A DNA stretch of 64,000 nucleotides from Lachnospiraceae bacterium UBA3814 (GTDB lineage Bacteria > Bacillota > Clostridia > Lachnospirales > Lachnospiraceae). A program made the translations under genes and the position numbers. Below, in pieces: positions 8,353-16,121 of this stretch. A model generated the notes under the pieces. That model was not told where the DNA came from. It was given only the letters and a program-made list of their open reading frames with translations, and made no database searches. The DNA lies in NCBI GenBank assembly GCA_002368575.1, contig DFEA01000018.1, forward strand, positions 26,101-90,100, written 5' to 3'. Each line of letters begins with the position of its first letter. Position 1 is the first letter of the stretch.

Positions 8353-9146
8353 TGGGCGGCAGAAAAACAGAGGCTATATGCTTTACAAATAATAAGGGAG
8401 GCAGCGGCAAGTCCACGACCTGCGCCAATCTCGGCTATGAGCTTTCAAGGGCCGGAAAGAAGGTGCTCTTTATCGACGGCGATATGCAGCTGAACCTTTC
8501 CCTCTCATTCTTTGATGAGGACAGGGTCCTTACGCTTGCGGGAAGCGGCAGAACGCTGTATGATGCCGTAAAACAGAAAAGGGATCTGACGGACATGATA
8601 ATACCGACGGGGTATGAGGGGATAGATATCGTACCCTCCACAACCCTCATGAGTCAGGTGGACTATGACCTCTTTACAATGATGCAGCGAGAGTATATTC
8701 TTAGAAAGTGTCTGAAGAATGTGAAGGATTCGGGAGTCTATGATTATATCCTTATCGATGCTCCCCCGACCCTTGGGATATGGGTGATAAACATACTCTG
8801 TGCCTCGGATTACGTCATCCTTCCCATTGAGGCGTCTCCCTGGGGCTTTTTCGGGCTTGCGAACATGTTTGATTTCCTGAATAACCTTAAGGACGTAACG
8901 GATGTAAGCATTATGGGAGTCCTTATAACAAAGGTGGACGAACGCAAAAGCTACTATAAGCAGACAAAGGATATACTGGGAAATTACGGATCGATCCACG
9001 TATTTGATACCTTCATACATGTGGATTCGGCTATAGAATGGGCTCAGGACAGCTCCGTTCCGGTAGCCGTATACAAGAAGAACACAAGAAGCGCGGTCGA
9101 GTACAGGTCGTTGGCAGAGGAGCTGATCTGCGGATCGGCGCATTAA
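8352..9146 (+). CDS. ParA-family ATPase, candidate McdA-like microcompartment positioning factor
   Basis: A 264-residue ParA/MinD-type ATPase. It has the deviant Walker A NKGGSGKST with signature Lys15 and catalytic-loop Lys20, Walker A' VLFIDGDMQLNLSLS, and Walker B DYILIDAPPTLG. Such proteins form ATP-dependent dimers that bind nucleoid DNA and distribute a cargo. No ParB gene or plasmid functions are nearby. Instead the gene is coupled to rhaB and followed by a small disordered-looking protein and a microcompartment operon, which is the arrangement of McdA/McdB systems for carboxysomes. That role is an inference; chromosome-partition Soj is the main alternative but Soj usually sits with spo0J near the origin. 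Confidence 0.85.
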   Translation: MGGRKTEAICFTNNKGGSGKSTTCANLGYELSRAGKKVLFIDGDMQLNLSLSFFDEDRVLTLAGSGRTLYDAVKQKRDLTDMIIPTGYEGIDIVPSTTLMSQVDYDLFTMMQREYILRKCLKNVKDSGVYDYILIDAPPTLGIWVINILCASDYVILPIEASPWGFFGLANMFDFLNNLKDVTDVSIMGVLITKVDERKSYYKQTKDILGNYGSIHVFDTFIHVDSAIEWAQDSSVPVAVYKKNTRSAVEYRSLAEELICGSAH

Positions 9147-9235
9147 AATGATCCGCACTGCACAATTCGACATTTGCTTAGAAAGGGTCAGATAAGCTTA
9201 TAAAACAGATCGGCGCAGAAAGGAGGGAACCGGGA

Positions 9236-9520
9236 ATGGCAGTAGGTAAAGGAAGTATGGAAAGAGCCGCAAAGGCGGCGGAGAAGAAGACGGCCGTCGC
9301 CCCCGAAAAGGGGACTGAGGCTGTCGCCGCAAAGAAGAGCGGGACGGCAAAAGCTTCTCAGGCAAAGAAGTCAGAGGCTGTTTCGGCGTCTGTTATCGGG
9401 GCTTTGTCCGAAGAGACAGAGAAGATAATATATGAACAGAGCGCGGGAATGCTTGACAGAGCGGCCGAGCCTAATGAAAGGTTCGGGATCGGCGATGATA
9501 TGCCCGTATATTATTTCTGA
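9236..9520 (+). CDS. Small Lys/Ala-rich protein, candidate McdB-like partner
   Basis: 94 residues. Residues 1 to about 55 are low complexity, rich in Lys, Ala and Glu (MAVGKGSMERAAKAAEKK), and look disordered. A short helical region (ALSEETEKIIYEQSAGML) and a conserved-looking aromatic end (DDMPVYYF) follow. AGGAGG is 8 bp before the ATG. It lies 89 bp after the ParA gene and directly before the promoter of the microcompartment operon. McdB proteins of carboxysomes are likewise small, low-complexity adaptors encoded beside their ParA-type ATPase. Sequence homology to known McdB cannot be judged by eye; the call rests on composition and position. Confidence 0.65.
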   Translation: MAVGKGSMERAAKAAEKKTAVAPEKGTEAVAAKKSGTAKASQAKKSEAVSASVIGALSEETEKIIYEQSAGMLDRAAEPNERFGIGDDMPVYYF

Positions 9521-9550
9521 CGGAAGGCCGGGAGATCATTACACAAAACC

Positions 9551-9616
9551 ACATAAGTTAACAATAAAATCCTCATAAAATAACATCATAAGGTGTTGTT
9601 TTATGTTGACTTATGT
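9551..9616. promoter_or_regulatory. Nested palindromic operator upstream of the microcompartment operon
   Basis: Two inverted repeats are nested. The inner one (9574-9605) begins CATAAAATAACATC and ends with its near-complement GGTGTTGTTTTATG. The outer one pairs ACATAAGTTAACA (9551-9563) with TGTTGACTTATGT (9604-9616) at 12 of 13 positions. The right arms overlap the -35 box of the promoter, so a bound protein would block RNA polymerase. The DeoR-family gene in this operon is the obvious candidate ligand-responsive repressor, but that link is inferred. Confidence 0.65.
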
Positions 9617-9634
9617 ATTCTGCTGACTTATAAT
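9606..9634 (+). promoter_or_regulatory. Sigma-A type promoter for the microcompartment operon
   Basis: TTGACT at 9606-9611 and a perfect TATAAT at 9629-9634 are separated by 17 bp. Transcription would start near 9641, giving a leader of about 250 nt before the aldolase gene. Confidence 0.8.
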
Positions 9635-9667
9635 CACAGTACAGGACAAAGCAGTCATTCTGTTATA

Positions 9668-9831
9668 GGAAACGAATTAAGTGCCTGCACTTTAATTCGT
9701 TTCCTGCGCCGGATTCGGGCCGATCTATCGGCATCTTCCGCTCCGAATCCGTGCGCATCAATATGTATGGTACACGAATTTAATTCGTGCACTATACATA
9801 CATAACGGGTAAGCGCCCCGCCTTTTGGGGC
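9668..9831 (+). promoter_or_regulatory. Leader with four successive hairpins
   Basis: The untranslated leader can form: (1) 9668-9704, 17 bp, arms GGAAACGAATTAAGTGC and GCACTTTAATTCGTTTCC with one bulge; (2) 9711-9750, outer GGATTCGG/CCGAATCC with inner GCCGAT/ATCGGC; (3) 9763-9799, arms starting ATGTATGGT and ending ACTATACAT; (4) GCCCC/GGGGC at 9815-9831. None has a clear T-run, and I see no match to a B12 riboswitch box. It may stabilise the mRNA or regulate it post-initiation. Confidence 0.65.
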
Positions 9832-9893
9832 AATAGACGGCAGATGATCGTGTTTGCGAGTACAGTTACTAAGAAAGGAGAAAAAACAAAGAA

Positions 9894-10691
9894 ATGGTAC
9901 AGAACGAGTACGAAATCAAAAAACAGATCTGCGACATAGGTAAAAGGATATATAACCGTAATATGGTCGCGGCAAATGACGGAAATATTTCCGTAAAGCT
10001 CAATGACAACGAGTTCTTATGCACTCCTACAGGTGTATCCAAGGGCTTCATGACCCCTGAGTTCATCTGCAAGGTGGACGCGGAGGGAAAGGTCATTCAG
10101 GCTAACAAGGGCTTCAGACCTTCATCAGAGATAAAGATGCATATGCGTGTTTACCAGAAGAGGCCTGATGTGGGCTCGGTGGTCCATGCGCATCCTACGT
10201 TTGCCACCTCCTTTGCCATTGCGGGGATACCTCTTACCCAGCCTATAATGCCGGAGGCTGTTATCGCGCTCGGCTGTGTTCCCATCGCTCCTTACGGAAC
10301 TCCTTCCACGACGGAGATCCCCGATGCGGTGGAGCCTTATCTTGAGCATTTCGATGCGGTTCTCCTTGAGAGCCACGGAGCTCTGACCTGGGGACAGGAT
10401 CTTCTTTCCGCGTATTTAAAGATGGAATCGGTAGAGTTTTACGCAGAGCTTCTTTATAAGGCAAGACAGCTCGGCGGACCGAAGGAGTTTGACGAGGCTA
10501 CGGTTCAGAGGCTTTATCAGATAAGAAGACAGATGGGGCTTCCCGGCCGTCATCCTGCCGATCTCTGCCAGAACAAGGGCAAACCGAACTGCCATAACTG
10601 CGGCTCCTGTTCATCCTCCGAGAGCTCAGGCGACAGCCAGGAGCTGGTAGCTGCCATTACCAGAAAGGTGCTGGAATCTCTTAATAAATAA
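9894..10691 (+). CDS. Class II aldolase (fuculose/rhamnulose-1-phosphate aldolase) with C-terminal encapsulation tail
   Basis: Zinc-dependent cleavage of L-fuculose- or L-rhamnulose-1-phosphate to DHAP and L-lactaldehyde. Residues 1 to about 220 are an aldolase II/adducin domain; the metal ligands are visible in VVHAHPTFATSF and a third His in LLESHGALTWG. The last 45 residues are extra: a Cys-rich linker (CQNKGKPNCHNCGSC, then Ser/Glu) and an amphipathic helix ELVAAITRKVLESLNK of the type that targets enzymes into microcompartments. First gene of the operon, with AAGGAG upstream. Fuculose and rhamnulose phosphates share stereochemistry at the cleaved bond, and homologues in fucose/rhamnose microcompartments use both; which is preferred here is open. 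Confidence 0.87.
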   Translation: MVQNEYEIKKQICDIGKRIYNRNMVAANDGNISVKLNDNEFLCTPTGVSKGFMTPEFICKVDAEGKVIQANKGFRPSSEIKMHMRVYQKRPDVGSVVHAHPTFATSFAIAGIPLTQPIMPEAVIALGCVPIAPYGTPSTTEIPDAVEPYLEHFDAVLLESHGALTWGQDLLSAYLKMESVEFYAELLYKARQLGGPKEFDEATVQRLYQIRRQMGLPGRHPADLCQNKGKPNCHNCGSCSSSESSGDSQELVAAITRKVLESLNK

Positions 10692-10724
10692 CCGGCAGAT
10701 CGGTCTGAAAGGCAGAGATCATTA

Positions 10725-11204
10725 ATGGATAAATATAATCTTGAAAAAACAGTCAATCACCTGGTCGGAAATGCTATCGTAAAGGAGGTAATGAACCTTA
10801 AGCTTGCGGTAAAGCTCATCGAGGCTGTAGAGGACAGGGCGGCGGAGCTTGGAATGAAGGTCGTCGTCGCGGTATCGGATGCCGCGGGAAGGCCCATAGC
10901 CGTGCACTGCATGGACGGAGCCTTTATGGGAAGCTTCGATGTGGCCTTAAATAAGACCTTTACGTCAATAGCGTTTCAGATGCCGACCTCACGGCTCGCA
11001 GAGCTGTGCAGGCCCGGCGGCGAGCTTTACGGACTGCAGTTTTCAAATGAAGGAAAGGTTATAATTTTCGGCGGCGGAGAGCCGTTAAAGATAGGAGATA
11101 CCATTATAGGCGCGCTGGGAGTGTCAGGCGGCACCGCGGAGCAGGATACCGAGCTTGCGTCCTATGGCAGATCCATATTAAAGGAGGTAATACAGTGTCT
11201 GTAG
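10725..11204 (+). CDS. PduO C-terminal/GlcG/HbpS-like protein
   Basis: 159 residues of the HbpS/GlcG (DUF336) family, also found as the C-terminal half of PduO. The core AAELGMKVVVAVSDAAGRPIAVHCMDGA and the end IGALGVSGGTAEQDTELA are diagnostic. Known members bind haem or, in PduO, probably help cobalamin handling; the exact reaction is unsettled. About 35 N-terminal residues (YNLEKTVNHLVGNAIVKEVM) are extra and helical and might be a targeting segment. The stop codon overlaps the start of pduP by 10 bp, so it is tightly coupled within the microcompartment operon. Confidence 0.8.
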   Translation: MDKYNLEKTVNHLVGNAIVKEVMNLKLAVKLIEAVEDRAAELGMKVVVAVSDAAGRPIAVHCMDGAFMGSFDVALNKTFTSIAFQMPTSRLAELCRPGGELYGLQFSNEGKVIIFGGGEPLKIGDTIIGALGVSGGTAEQDTELASYGRSILKEVIQCL

Positions 11205-12586
11205 ATGAACGTATGATACATGACATAGTTCAGAAGGTCATGGCGAATATGCAGATAACCGGTTCGGTAGAGGGCATGCACGGAGTGTTTAAGGACATGA
11301 ACGATGCGATAAATGCCGCGATCGAGGCACAGAAGGTTGTCCGCAACATGACCCTTGATCAGAGAGAAAAGATAATCTCAGTGATCAGAAGAAAGACCCA
11401 TGAGAATGCTGAGATCATAGCCAACATGGGTGTAAACGAGACCGGAATGGGTAATGTGGGGGACAAGATCCTGAAGCATAAGCTTACCGCCGACAAGACC
11501 CCGGGAACAGAGGATTTAAAGACCATTGCCTGGTCGGGCGACAGGGGACTTACCCTTGTTGAGATGGGGCCCTTCGGTGTTATCGGAGCGATAACTCCTG
11601 CCACGAATCCTTCCGAAACGGTAATATGCAATTCCATAGGGATGATAGCGGGAGGAAATACGGTGGTATTCAACCCTCATCCCAACGCAAAGAAAACCAC
11701 GATCTATACGATCAACATGATAAATGAGGCTTCGCTTGAGGCGGGTGGGCCCGATAACGTGGCGGTGACCGTAGAGGTTCCCACGATGGAGACCAGCTCG
11801 ATAATGATGAAGCATCCTCAGATCCCGCTGCTTGTGGCGACGGGCGGCCCCGGAGTGGTCACCGCTGTCCTTTCCTCCGGAAAGAGAGCTATCGGAGCCG
11901 GCGCGGGCAATCCTCCTGCCTTCGTGGACGATACCGCGGATGTAAGGAAGGCTGCGAGGGATATAGTAAACGGCTGTACCTTTGACAACAATCTTCCCTG
12001 CATAGCGGAGAAGGAGATCGTCGCGATGGACAGCATCGCGGATGAGCTTATGAACTACATGATCTCAGAAAACGGCTGCTATCTTGCAAGCAAGGAGATA
12101 CAGGATAAGCTTGTTGCGACGGTCATCACCCCCAAGGGAGCCCTTAACAGGAAATGCGTGGGGAGAGATGCGAGGACCCTGCTTTCCATGGTAGGCGTTG
12201 AAGTGGGCCCCGAGATCAGATGCATCGTATTTGAGGGAGAGAAGGAGCATCCCCTCATAACTACAGAGCTCATGATGCCCATCCTTGGCATGGTAAGGGT
12301 TAAGACCTTCGAGGAGGGTGTCCGGACAGCGGTATGGCTTGAGCACGGCAACCGCCACTCGGCGCATATCCATTCAAAGAATGTTGACAATATAACCACT
12401 TATGCAAAGGCTATCGATACCGCGATTCTTGTCAAGAACGGACCGAGCTATGCGGCTCTGGGCTTTGGGGGAGAAGGGTATTGTACCTTTACCATCGCGT
12501 CCAGGACCGGCGAGGGACTGACGAGCGCACAGGCATTCACAAAGAGAAGACGGTGCACCATGACCGATTCACTGTGCATACGGTAA
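11195..12586 (+). CDS. pduP: CoA-acylating propionaldehyde dehydrogenase
   Basis: Oxidises propionaldehyde to propionyl-CoA with NAD+ inside the microcompartment. 463 residues, the family length. Residues 4-20 (DERMIHDIVQKVMANMQ) form the amphipathic encapsulation helix, followed by a linker. The aldehyde dehydrogenase body has GPFGVIGAITPATNPSE, the nucleotide-binding region VATGGPGVVTAV and the catalytic Cys in FDNNLPCIAEKE. Translation starts at GTG 11195, 8 bp after AAGGAGG and inside the end of the upstream gene. It works with PduL (CoA to phosphate) and with the alcohol dehydrogenase, which regenerates NAD+ in the lumen. Confidence 0.92.
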   Translation: MSVDERMIHDIVQKVMANMQITGSVEGMHGVFKDMNDAINAAIEAQKVVRNMTLDQREKIISVIRRKTHENAEIIANMGVNETGMGNVGDKILKHKLTADKTPGTEDLKTIAWSGDRGLTLVEMGPFGVIGAITPATNPSETVICNSIGMIAGGNTVVFNPHPNAKKTTIYTINMINEASLEAGGPDNVAVTVEVPTMETSSIMMKHPQIPLLVATGGPGVVTAVLSSGKRAIGAGAGNPPAFVDDTADVRKAARDIVNGCTFDNNLPCIAEKEIVAMDSIADELMNYMISENGCYLASKEIQDKLVATVITPKGALNRKCVGRDARTLLSMVGVEVGPEIRCIVFEGEKEHPLITTELMMPILGMVRVKTFEEGVRTAVWLEHGNRHSAHIHSKNVDNITTYAKAIDTAILVKNGPSYAALGFGGEGYCTFTIASRTGEGLTSAQAFTKRRRCTMTDSLCIR

Positions 12587-12654
12587 AAAATGGAAGGGCA
12601 GTTAACGCCTGATCCTGATTTGCCGGATTAAATTTTGTAAGGAGGAGAACTGAA

Positions 12655-13881
12655 ATGGCAGTAAATGAACAGGAGGTTGAACAGATCGTCAAGCAGATCC
12701 TTGGACAGCTTTCCGGCGGGCAGAGTGCTTCATATACGGCAGCGCCCAAAACTTCGGCAGCTGGCGGAGACCTTCCTTCCGTAGCTCATGTTGCGATGCT
12801 TACGGAGCTTGAAAAATTTGAAGTCAAGGAATTCCCCATGCCTGCGGTAGGCGACGATGATATCCTTGTAAAGGTCGAGGGCTGCGGTGTCTGCGGAACG
12901 GACGCCCATGAATATAAGAGAGATCCCTTCGGCCTTATCCCTGTGGCACTTGGTCATGAGGGTACCGGTGAGATCGTCAGAATGGGAAAGAATGTTAAAA
13001 GGGACAGCGCCGGAAAGGAGCTTCACCTTGGAGATAAGGTCGTCACCTGCATGATCTTCAAGGATGATCCCGAGATAACCATGTTCGACCTTAATAAGCA
13101 GAACGTCGGGGATGCCGATGTTTACGGACTTCTTCCCGATGACAACATTCATCTTAACGGATGGTTTTCGGATTATATCCTCATAAGAGGAGGCTCGACC
13201 GTATTTAATGTAAGTGATCTCGACCTGGATTCCAGGATACTTATCGAGCCCTGCGCGGTTTTAGTGCATGCGGTAGAGAGAGCAAAGACCACGGGAATAC
13301 TTCGCTTTAACAGCAGGGTCGTTGTGCAGGGCTGCGGGCCTATCGGTCTTATCTGCATAGCGGTGCTTCGTACCATGGGAATTCAGAATATCACGGCTGT
13401 AGACGGCAATGAAGCAAGGCTCAGCTTCGCAAAGAGGATGGGAGCCGACAAGACAGTTAGTTTTAAGGATCACAACGGGATCGAGGCATTGACCAAGGCG
13501 GTCAACGACAGCTTCGGAGGTCATCCGGCTGATTTCGCCTTCCAGTGTACGGGAAATCCCAACGCTCACTCGAATATCTACAAGTTCATCCGTAATGGCG
13601 GCGGGCTTTGCGAGCTCGGCTTCTTCGTAAACGGCGGAGACGCAACCATCAATCCTCATTTTGATCTCTGCTCCAAGGAGATCACGCTTGTAGGCTCGTG
13701 GGTATACACCTTAAGAGATTACGCCACCACCTTTGATTTCCTGAAAAGGGCAAAGGGCATCGGCCTTCCGATGGCGGAGCTCATTACACACCGCTTCCCT
13801 CTTGCGGATATCAATGAGGCGCTTAAGACCAATCTGGCAATGACAGGGCTTAAGATCGCGGTGGTGGATAATACCAGATAA
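12655..13881 (+). CDS. Zinc-type alcohol dehydrogenase with N-terminal encapsulation peptide
   Basis: A 408-residue medium-chain (MDR) dehydrogenase. Residues 4-18 (NEQEVEQIVKQILGQ) form an encapsulation helix, then a Gly/Ala/Ser linker to about residue 45. The catalytic-zinc region is GCGVCGTDAHEYK with LGHEGTGEI, and the Rossmann segment is VVVQGCGPIGLICIAV. The four-Cys structural zinc loop of classical ADH is not visible. It would reduce propionaldehyde to propanol or lactaldehyde to 1,2-propanediol and recycle NADH in the lumen. It takes the place of the iron-type PduQ of enteric bacteria, which is absent here. AAGGAGG lies 9 bp before the ATG. Confidence 0.85.
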   Translation: MAVNEQEVEQIVKQILGQLSGGQSASYTAAPKTSAAGGDLPSVAHVAMLTELEKFEVKEFPMPAVGDDDILVKVEGCGVCGTDAHEYKRDPFGLIPVALGHEGTGEIVRMGKNVKRDSAGKELHLGDKVVTCMIFKDDPEITMFDLNKQNVGDADVYGLLPDDNIHLNGWFSDYILIRGGSTVFNVSDLDLDSRILIEPCAVLVHAVERAKTTGILRFNSRVVVQGCGPIGLICIAVLRTMGIQNITAVDGNEARLSFAKRMGADKTVSFKDHNGIEALTKAVNDSFGGHPADFAFQCTGNPNAHSNIYKFIRNGGGLCELGFFVNGGDATINPHFDLCSKEITLVGSWVYTLRDYATTFDFLKRAKGIGLPMAELITHRFPLADINEALKTNLAMTGLKIAVVDNTR

Positions 13882-13934
13882 CAGAAAGAAACCGTTTGGG
13901 AGCTTTGACGGTTTTATGGTCAGGAGAAAAGGTT

Positions 13935-14303
13935 ATGGAAGAAATTTTACGGGTTGATGGCGGAAGTGCTCCGGAGGGTACGGCCGAAACAGAGGAAGCG
14001 GTAGGCCTTTTGGAGGTTTTTGGTCTGGTGTGTGCATTCCTTGCCGCCGATGCGGGGTGCAAGGCCGGAAATGTCCGCCTTGAGGTGTTTGACAAGAATA
14101 AGCCGGCCAATGCCGACGCTCTGCCGGTGCCTCTTTTAGTGACCGTTAAGTTCAGGGGCGACATAGAGGACGTTACGGAAGCGATGAAGGCGGCCGAGGC
14201 CGTTGCCCTTGCAAATTCCGGTATAGTAACCAAACATATAATTCCGAGACCCACAAAGGACACGGAGAAAATGCTGAAGATCAGCGCGTTGGATAAGGAT
14301 TGA
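13935..14303 (+). CDS. BMC-domain shell protein with an enlarged pore-region loop
   Basis: A single BMC domain in 122 residues. [21 protein letters not shown] and the end [19 protein letters not shown] match hexameric shell proteins. It differs from PduA in two ways: about 20 extra N-terminal residues and a longer insertion ([20 protein letters not shown]) in place of the usual short KIGSGL pore loop, so its pore should be unlike that of the other shell proteins here. The ATG at 13935 has AGGAG 9 bp upstream; the in-frame ATG 39 bp earlier lacks one. An inverted repeat AAACCGT/ACGGTTT lies in the 50-bp gap before it. Confidence 0.85.
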   Translation: MEEILRVDGGSAPEGTAETEEAVGLLEVFGLVCAFLAADAGCKAGNVRLEVFDKNKPANADALPVPLLVTVKFRGDIEDVTEAMKAAEAVALANSGIVTKHIIPRPTKDTEKMLKISALDKD

Positions 14304-14329
14304 AATACTTTTCTGAAAGGAGTAAGAAG

Positions 14330-14611
14330 ATGTCACAGGAAGCATTAGGTATGGTTGAAACAAGAGGTCTCACAGCCGCTATCGAGGCTGCAGATGCCAT
14401 GACAAAGGCAGCGGAGGTCGTTCTGATCGGAACGGAGAAGATCGGATCGGGACTCGTTACTGTCATGGTAAGAGGCGATGTCGGAGCCGTAAAGGCAGCT
14501 GTTGAAGCGGGAACCGCGGCCGCAAGCAAGCTTGGTGAGCTTGTTGCGAATCATGTTATCCCCAGGCCTCACAGCGATGTTGAGAAGATTCTTCCTAAGT
14601 TTAAGGCATAA
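14330..14611 (+). CDS. BMC-H shell hexamer (PduA/PduJ-like)
   Basis: 93-residue hexameric facet protein. The N-terminal [21 protein letters not shown], the pore loop [10 protein letters not shown] and the C-terminal [16 protein letters not shown] are close to PduA/PduJ/EutM. The pore with the KIGSG motif passes 1,2-propanediol and similar small polar molecules in PduA. GAAAGGAG lies 8 bp before ATG 14330; an in-frame ATG 30 bp earlier is less likely. It is nearly identical in sequence to the shell gene at 15028, so the two arose by duplication. Confidence 0.92.
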   Translation: MSQEALGMVETRGLTAAIEAADAMTKAAEVVLIGTEKIGSGLVTVMVRGDVGAVKAAVEAGTAAASKLGELVANHVIPRPHSDVEKILPKFKA

Positions 14612-14623
14612 AGACAGGATATT

Positions 14624-14983
14624 ATGGGAAAAGCGTATGGATTCATAGAAATAACCGGAGTAGTAGCAGCTATAGACGCTCTGGACATAATGTGCAAGGC
14701 AGCGGATGTTACTCTGTCGACCTGGGAGCGTAAGCTCGGCGGAAGACTGGTCACTCTGGTCATTGAGGGCGATGTCTCAGCCGTAAAACAGGCTGTGGAA
14801 GCCGGCAGTACACAGGCGATAAAGAAACCGGTGGCCTCCGGCGTTATCCCGAATCCGCATCCTGAGATAGTTAAGATAGTAGAGCTTTCCGCAAGCCGCT
14901 TTAAGGGAAAGACAGAACCTTCTTCGGCTGCAAAGCTCCTCGGCGAGGATCCGCCGGACTTCAATTTACGTGAGAAGAAATAG
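14624..14983 (+). CDS. BMC-H shell protein with altered pore and C-terminal tail
   Basis: 119 residues. Residues 1 to about 90 are one BMC domain (YGFIEITGVVAAIDALDIM, VTLVIEGDVSAVKQAVEAG). The pore segment reads ERKLGGRLVTL instead of [10 protein letters not shown], placing Gly-Gly-Arg at the pore rim. About 28 C-terminal residues rich in charged residues (SRFKGKTEPSS to NLREKK) extend beyond the domain, reminiscent of shell proteins with tails such as PduK but without visible Cys ligands. It starts 12 bp after the previous stop. Likely a minor shell component or an interaction hub. Confidence 0.85.
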   Translation: MGKAYGFIEITGVVAAIDALDIMCKAADVTLSTWERKLGGRLVTLVIEGDVSAVKQAVEAGSTQAIKKPVASGVIPNPHPEIVKIVELSASRFKGKTEPSSAAKLLGEDPPDFNLREKK

Positions 14984-15027
14984 TGTAAGATCAGGTGGTT
15001 TGATTCAAAAAAAAGGAGGGTAAATTA

Positions 15028-15309
15028 ATGGCATCATTAGAAGCATTGGGAATGGTTGAAACCAGAGGACTTGTAGCGGCTATCGAGGCTGCTGACGCTA
15101 TGTGCAAGGCAGCAAACGTTACACTTATCGGTACGGAGAAGATCGGATCGGGACTCGTTACCGTTATGGTAAGAGGCGATGTAGGTGCGGTTAAGTCATC
15201 CGTAGAGGCAGGCGCAAGCAGAGCCGGCGCTCTCGGAGAGCTTATTGCCACTCATGTGATCCCGAGACCTCACAATGACGTAGAGATGATCCTGCCGAAG
15301 TTACAGTAA
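15028..15309 (+). CDS. BMC-H shell hexamer (PduA/PduJ-like), second copy
   Basis: 93 residues, highly similar to the protein at 14330: [20 protein letters not shown], pore loop [10 protein letters not shown], end [17 protein letters not shown] pair of near-identical hexamers parallels PduA and PduJ in Salmonella, where PduJ is a main facet protein. AAGGAGG lies 9 bp before the ATG, the best ribosome-binding site among the shell genes, consistent with a major shell component. Confidence 0.92.
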   Translation: MASLEALGMVETRGLVAAIEAADAMCKAANVTLIGTEKIGSGLVTVMVRGDVGAVKSSVEAGASRAGALGELIATHVIPRPHNDVEMILPKLQ

Positions 15310-15365
15310 TGAGTGGATCGTTGTCTCAAACGATTTACGAAGCTGCGTGGAGGTTCTTATAATCT

Positions 15366-16022
15366 ATGGACAATTACAATAATGTAGAGTTGATCACCAG
15401 AATGGTTTTGGAGGCTGTGGAAGGCGCTCAGAAAAAGGGGCCCAGGATGACTGTGCCGATAGGGGTGTCCGCGCGCCATATCCACCTTTCGCAGGAGGAT
15501 GTTGAAAAGCTGTTCGGCCCCGGCTACAAGCTCACCAAAAAGAAGGATCTGATGGGAGGACAGTTTGCGGCAAACGAACAGTGCACCATAGTCGGCCTGA
15601 AGCTCAGGGCGATCGAAAACGTAAGGATACTCGGCCCTGTAAGGAAACAGAGCCAGGTCGAGATCTCCGCAACGGACGCAAGAACTCTGGGAGTCAAGGC
15701 TCCCCTGAGGGAGTCCGGAGATCTTGCGGGCTCTGCTCCTGTAGCCCTTGTCGGGCCTAAGGGAGCGGTATATCTTGATGAAGGCTGTATCGTGGCGGCA
15801 AGGCATATCCACATGACTCCGGAGCAGGCATCCGCGGCATGCTTAAAGGACGGTGACTATGTGACGGTAAGCATGGGCGACGAAAGGGGCGCTGTCCTTG
15901 ACAGGGTAAAGATCCGTGTAGACAGCTCCTTTGACCTTGAGATGCATATCGATACGGACGAGGCGAATGCCTGTCAGGTGAAGCAGGGCGATATAGCCGT
16001 CATCACCGGAAAACAAGTATAG
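15366..16022 (+). CDS. pduL: Phosphate propanoyltransferase
   Basis: Converts propionyl-CoA and phosphate to propionyl-phosphate and CoA, recycling CoA inside the shell. 218 residues, normal for PduL. Residues 6-20 (NNVELITRMVLEAVEG) are an encapsulation helix. The two metal-binding repeats are visible: VPIGVSARHIHLSQED and, in the second half, IVAARHIHMTPEQASA. No acetate/propionate kinase (PduW) gene is in the operon, so the phosphate is presumably used by a chromosomal kinase. GGAGG lies about 12 bp before the ATG. Confidence 0.92.
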   Translation: MDNYNNVELITRMVLEAVEGAQKKGPRMTVPIGVSARHIHLSQEDVEKLFGPGYKLTKKKDLMGGQFAANEQCTIVGLKLRAIENVRILGPVRKQSQVEISATDARTLGVKAPLRESGDLAGSAPVALVGPKGAVYLDEGCIVAARHIHMTPEQASAACLKDGDYVTVSMGDERGAVLDRVKIRVDSSFDLEMHIDTDEANACQVKQGDIAVITGKQV

Positions 16023-16045
16023 TGAGCGAAGTTTTTTCGTTCACT
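16021..16045 (+). other. Hairpin at the end of pduL
   Basis: Arms AGTGAGCGAA and TTCGTTCACT with one G-U pair and loop GTTTT form directly at the pduL stop codon. There is no trailing T-run. It separates pduL from the pentamer gene and may tune relative expression. Confidence 0.6.
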
Positions 16046-16121
16046 GAAGATGATCCGTCCGGCCTGCCGGACAAACCGGCGCGGACATAGTGATTATTCA
16101 GAGGATAGAAATATTTCGGCC

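Noticed and set aside
8352..9146. Chromosome or plasmid partition system (Soj/ParA)
   Set aside because: No parB/spo0J or replication genes nearby; gene coupling to rhaB and the microcompartment operon argues for another cargo. Not fully excluded.
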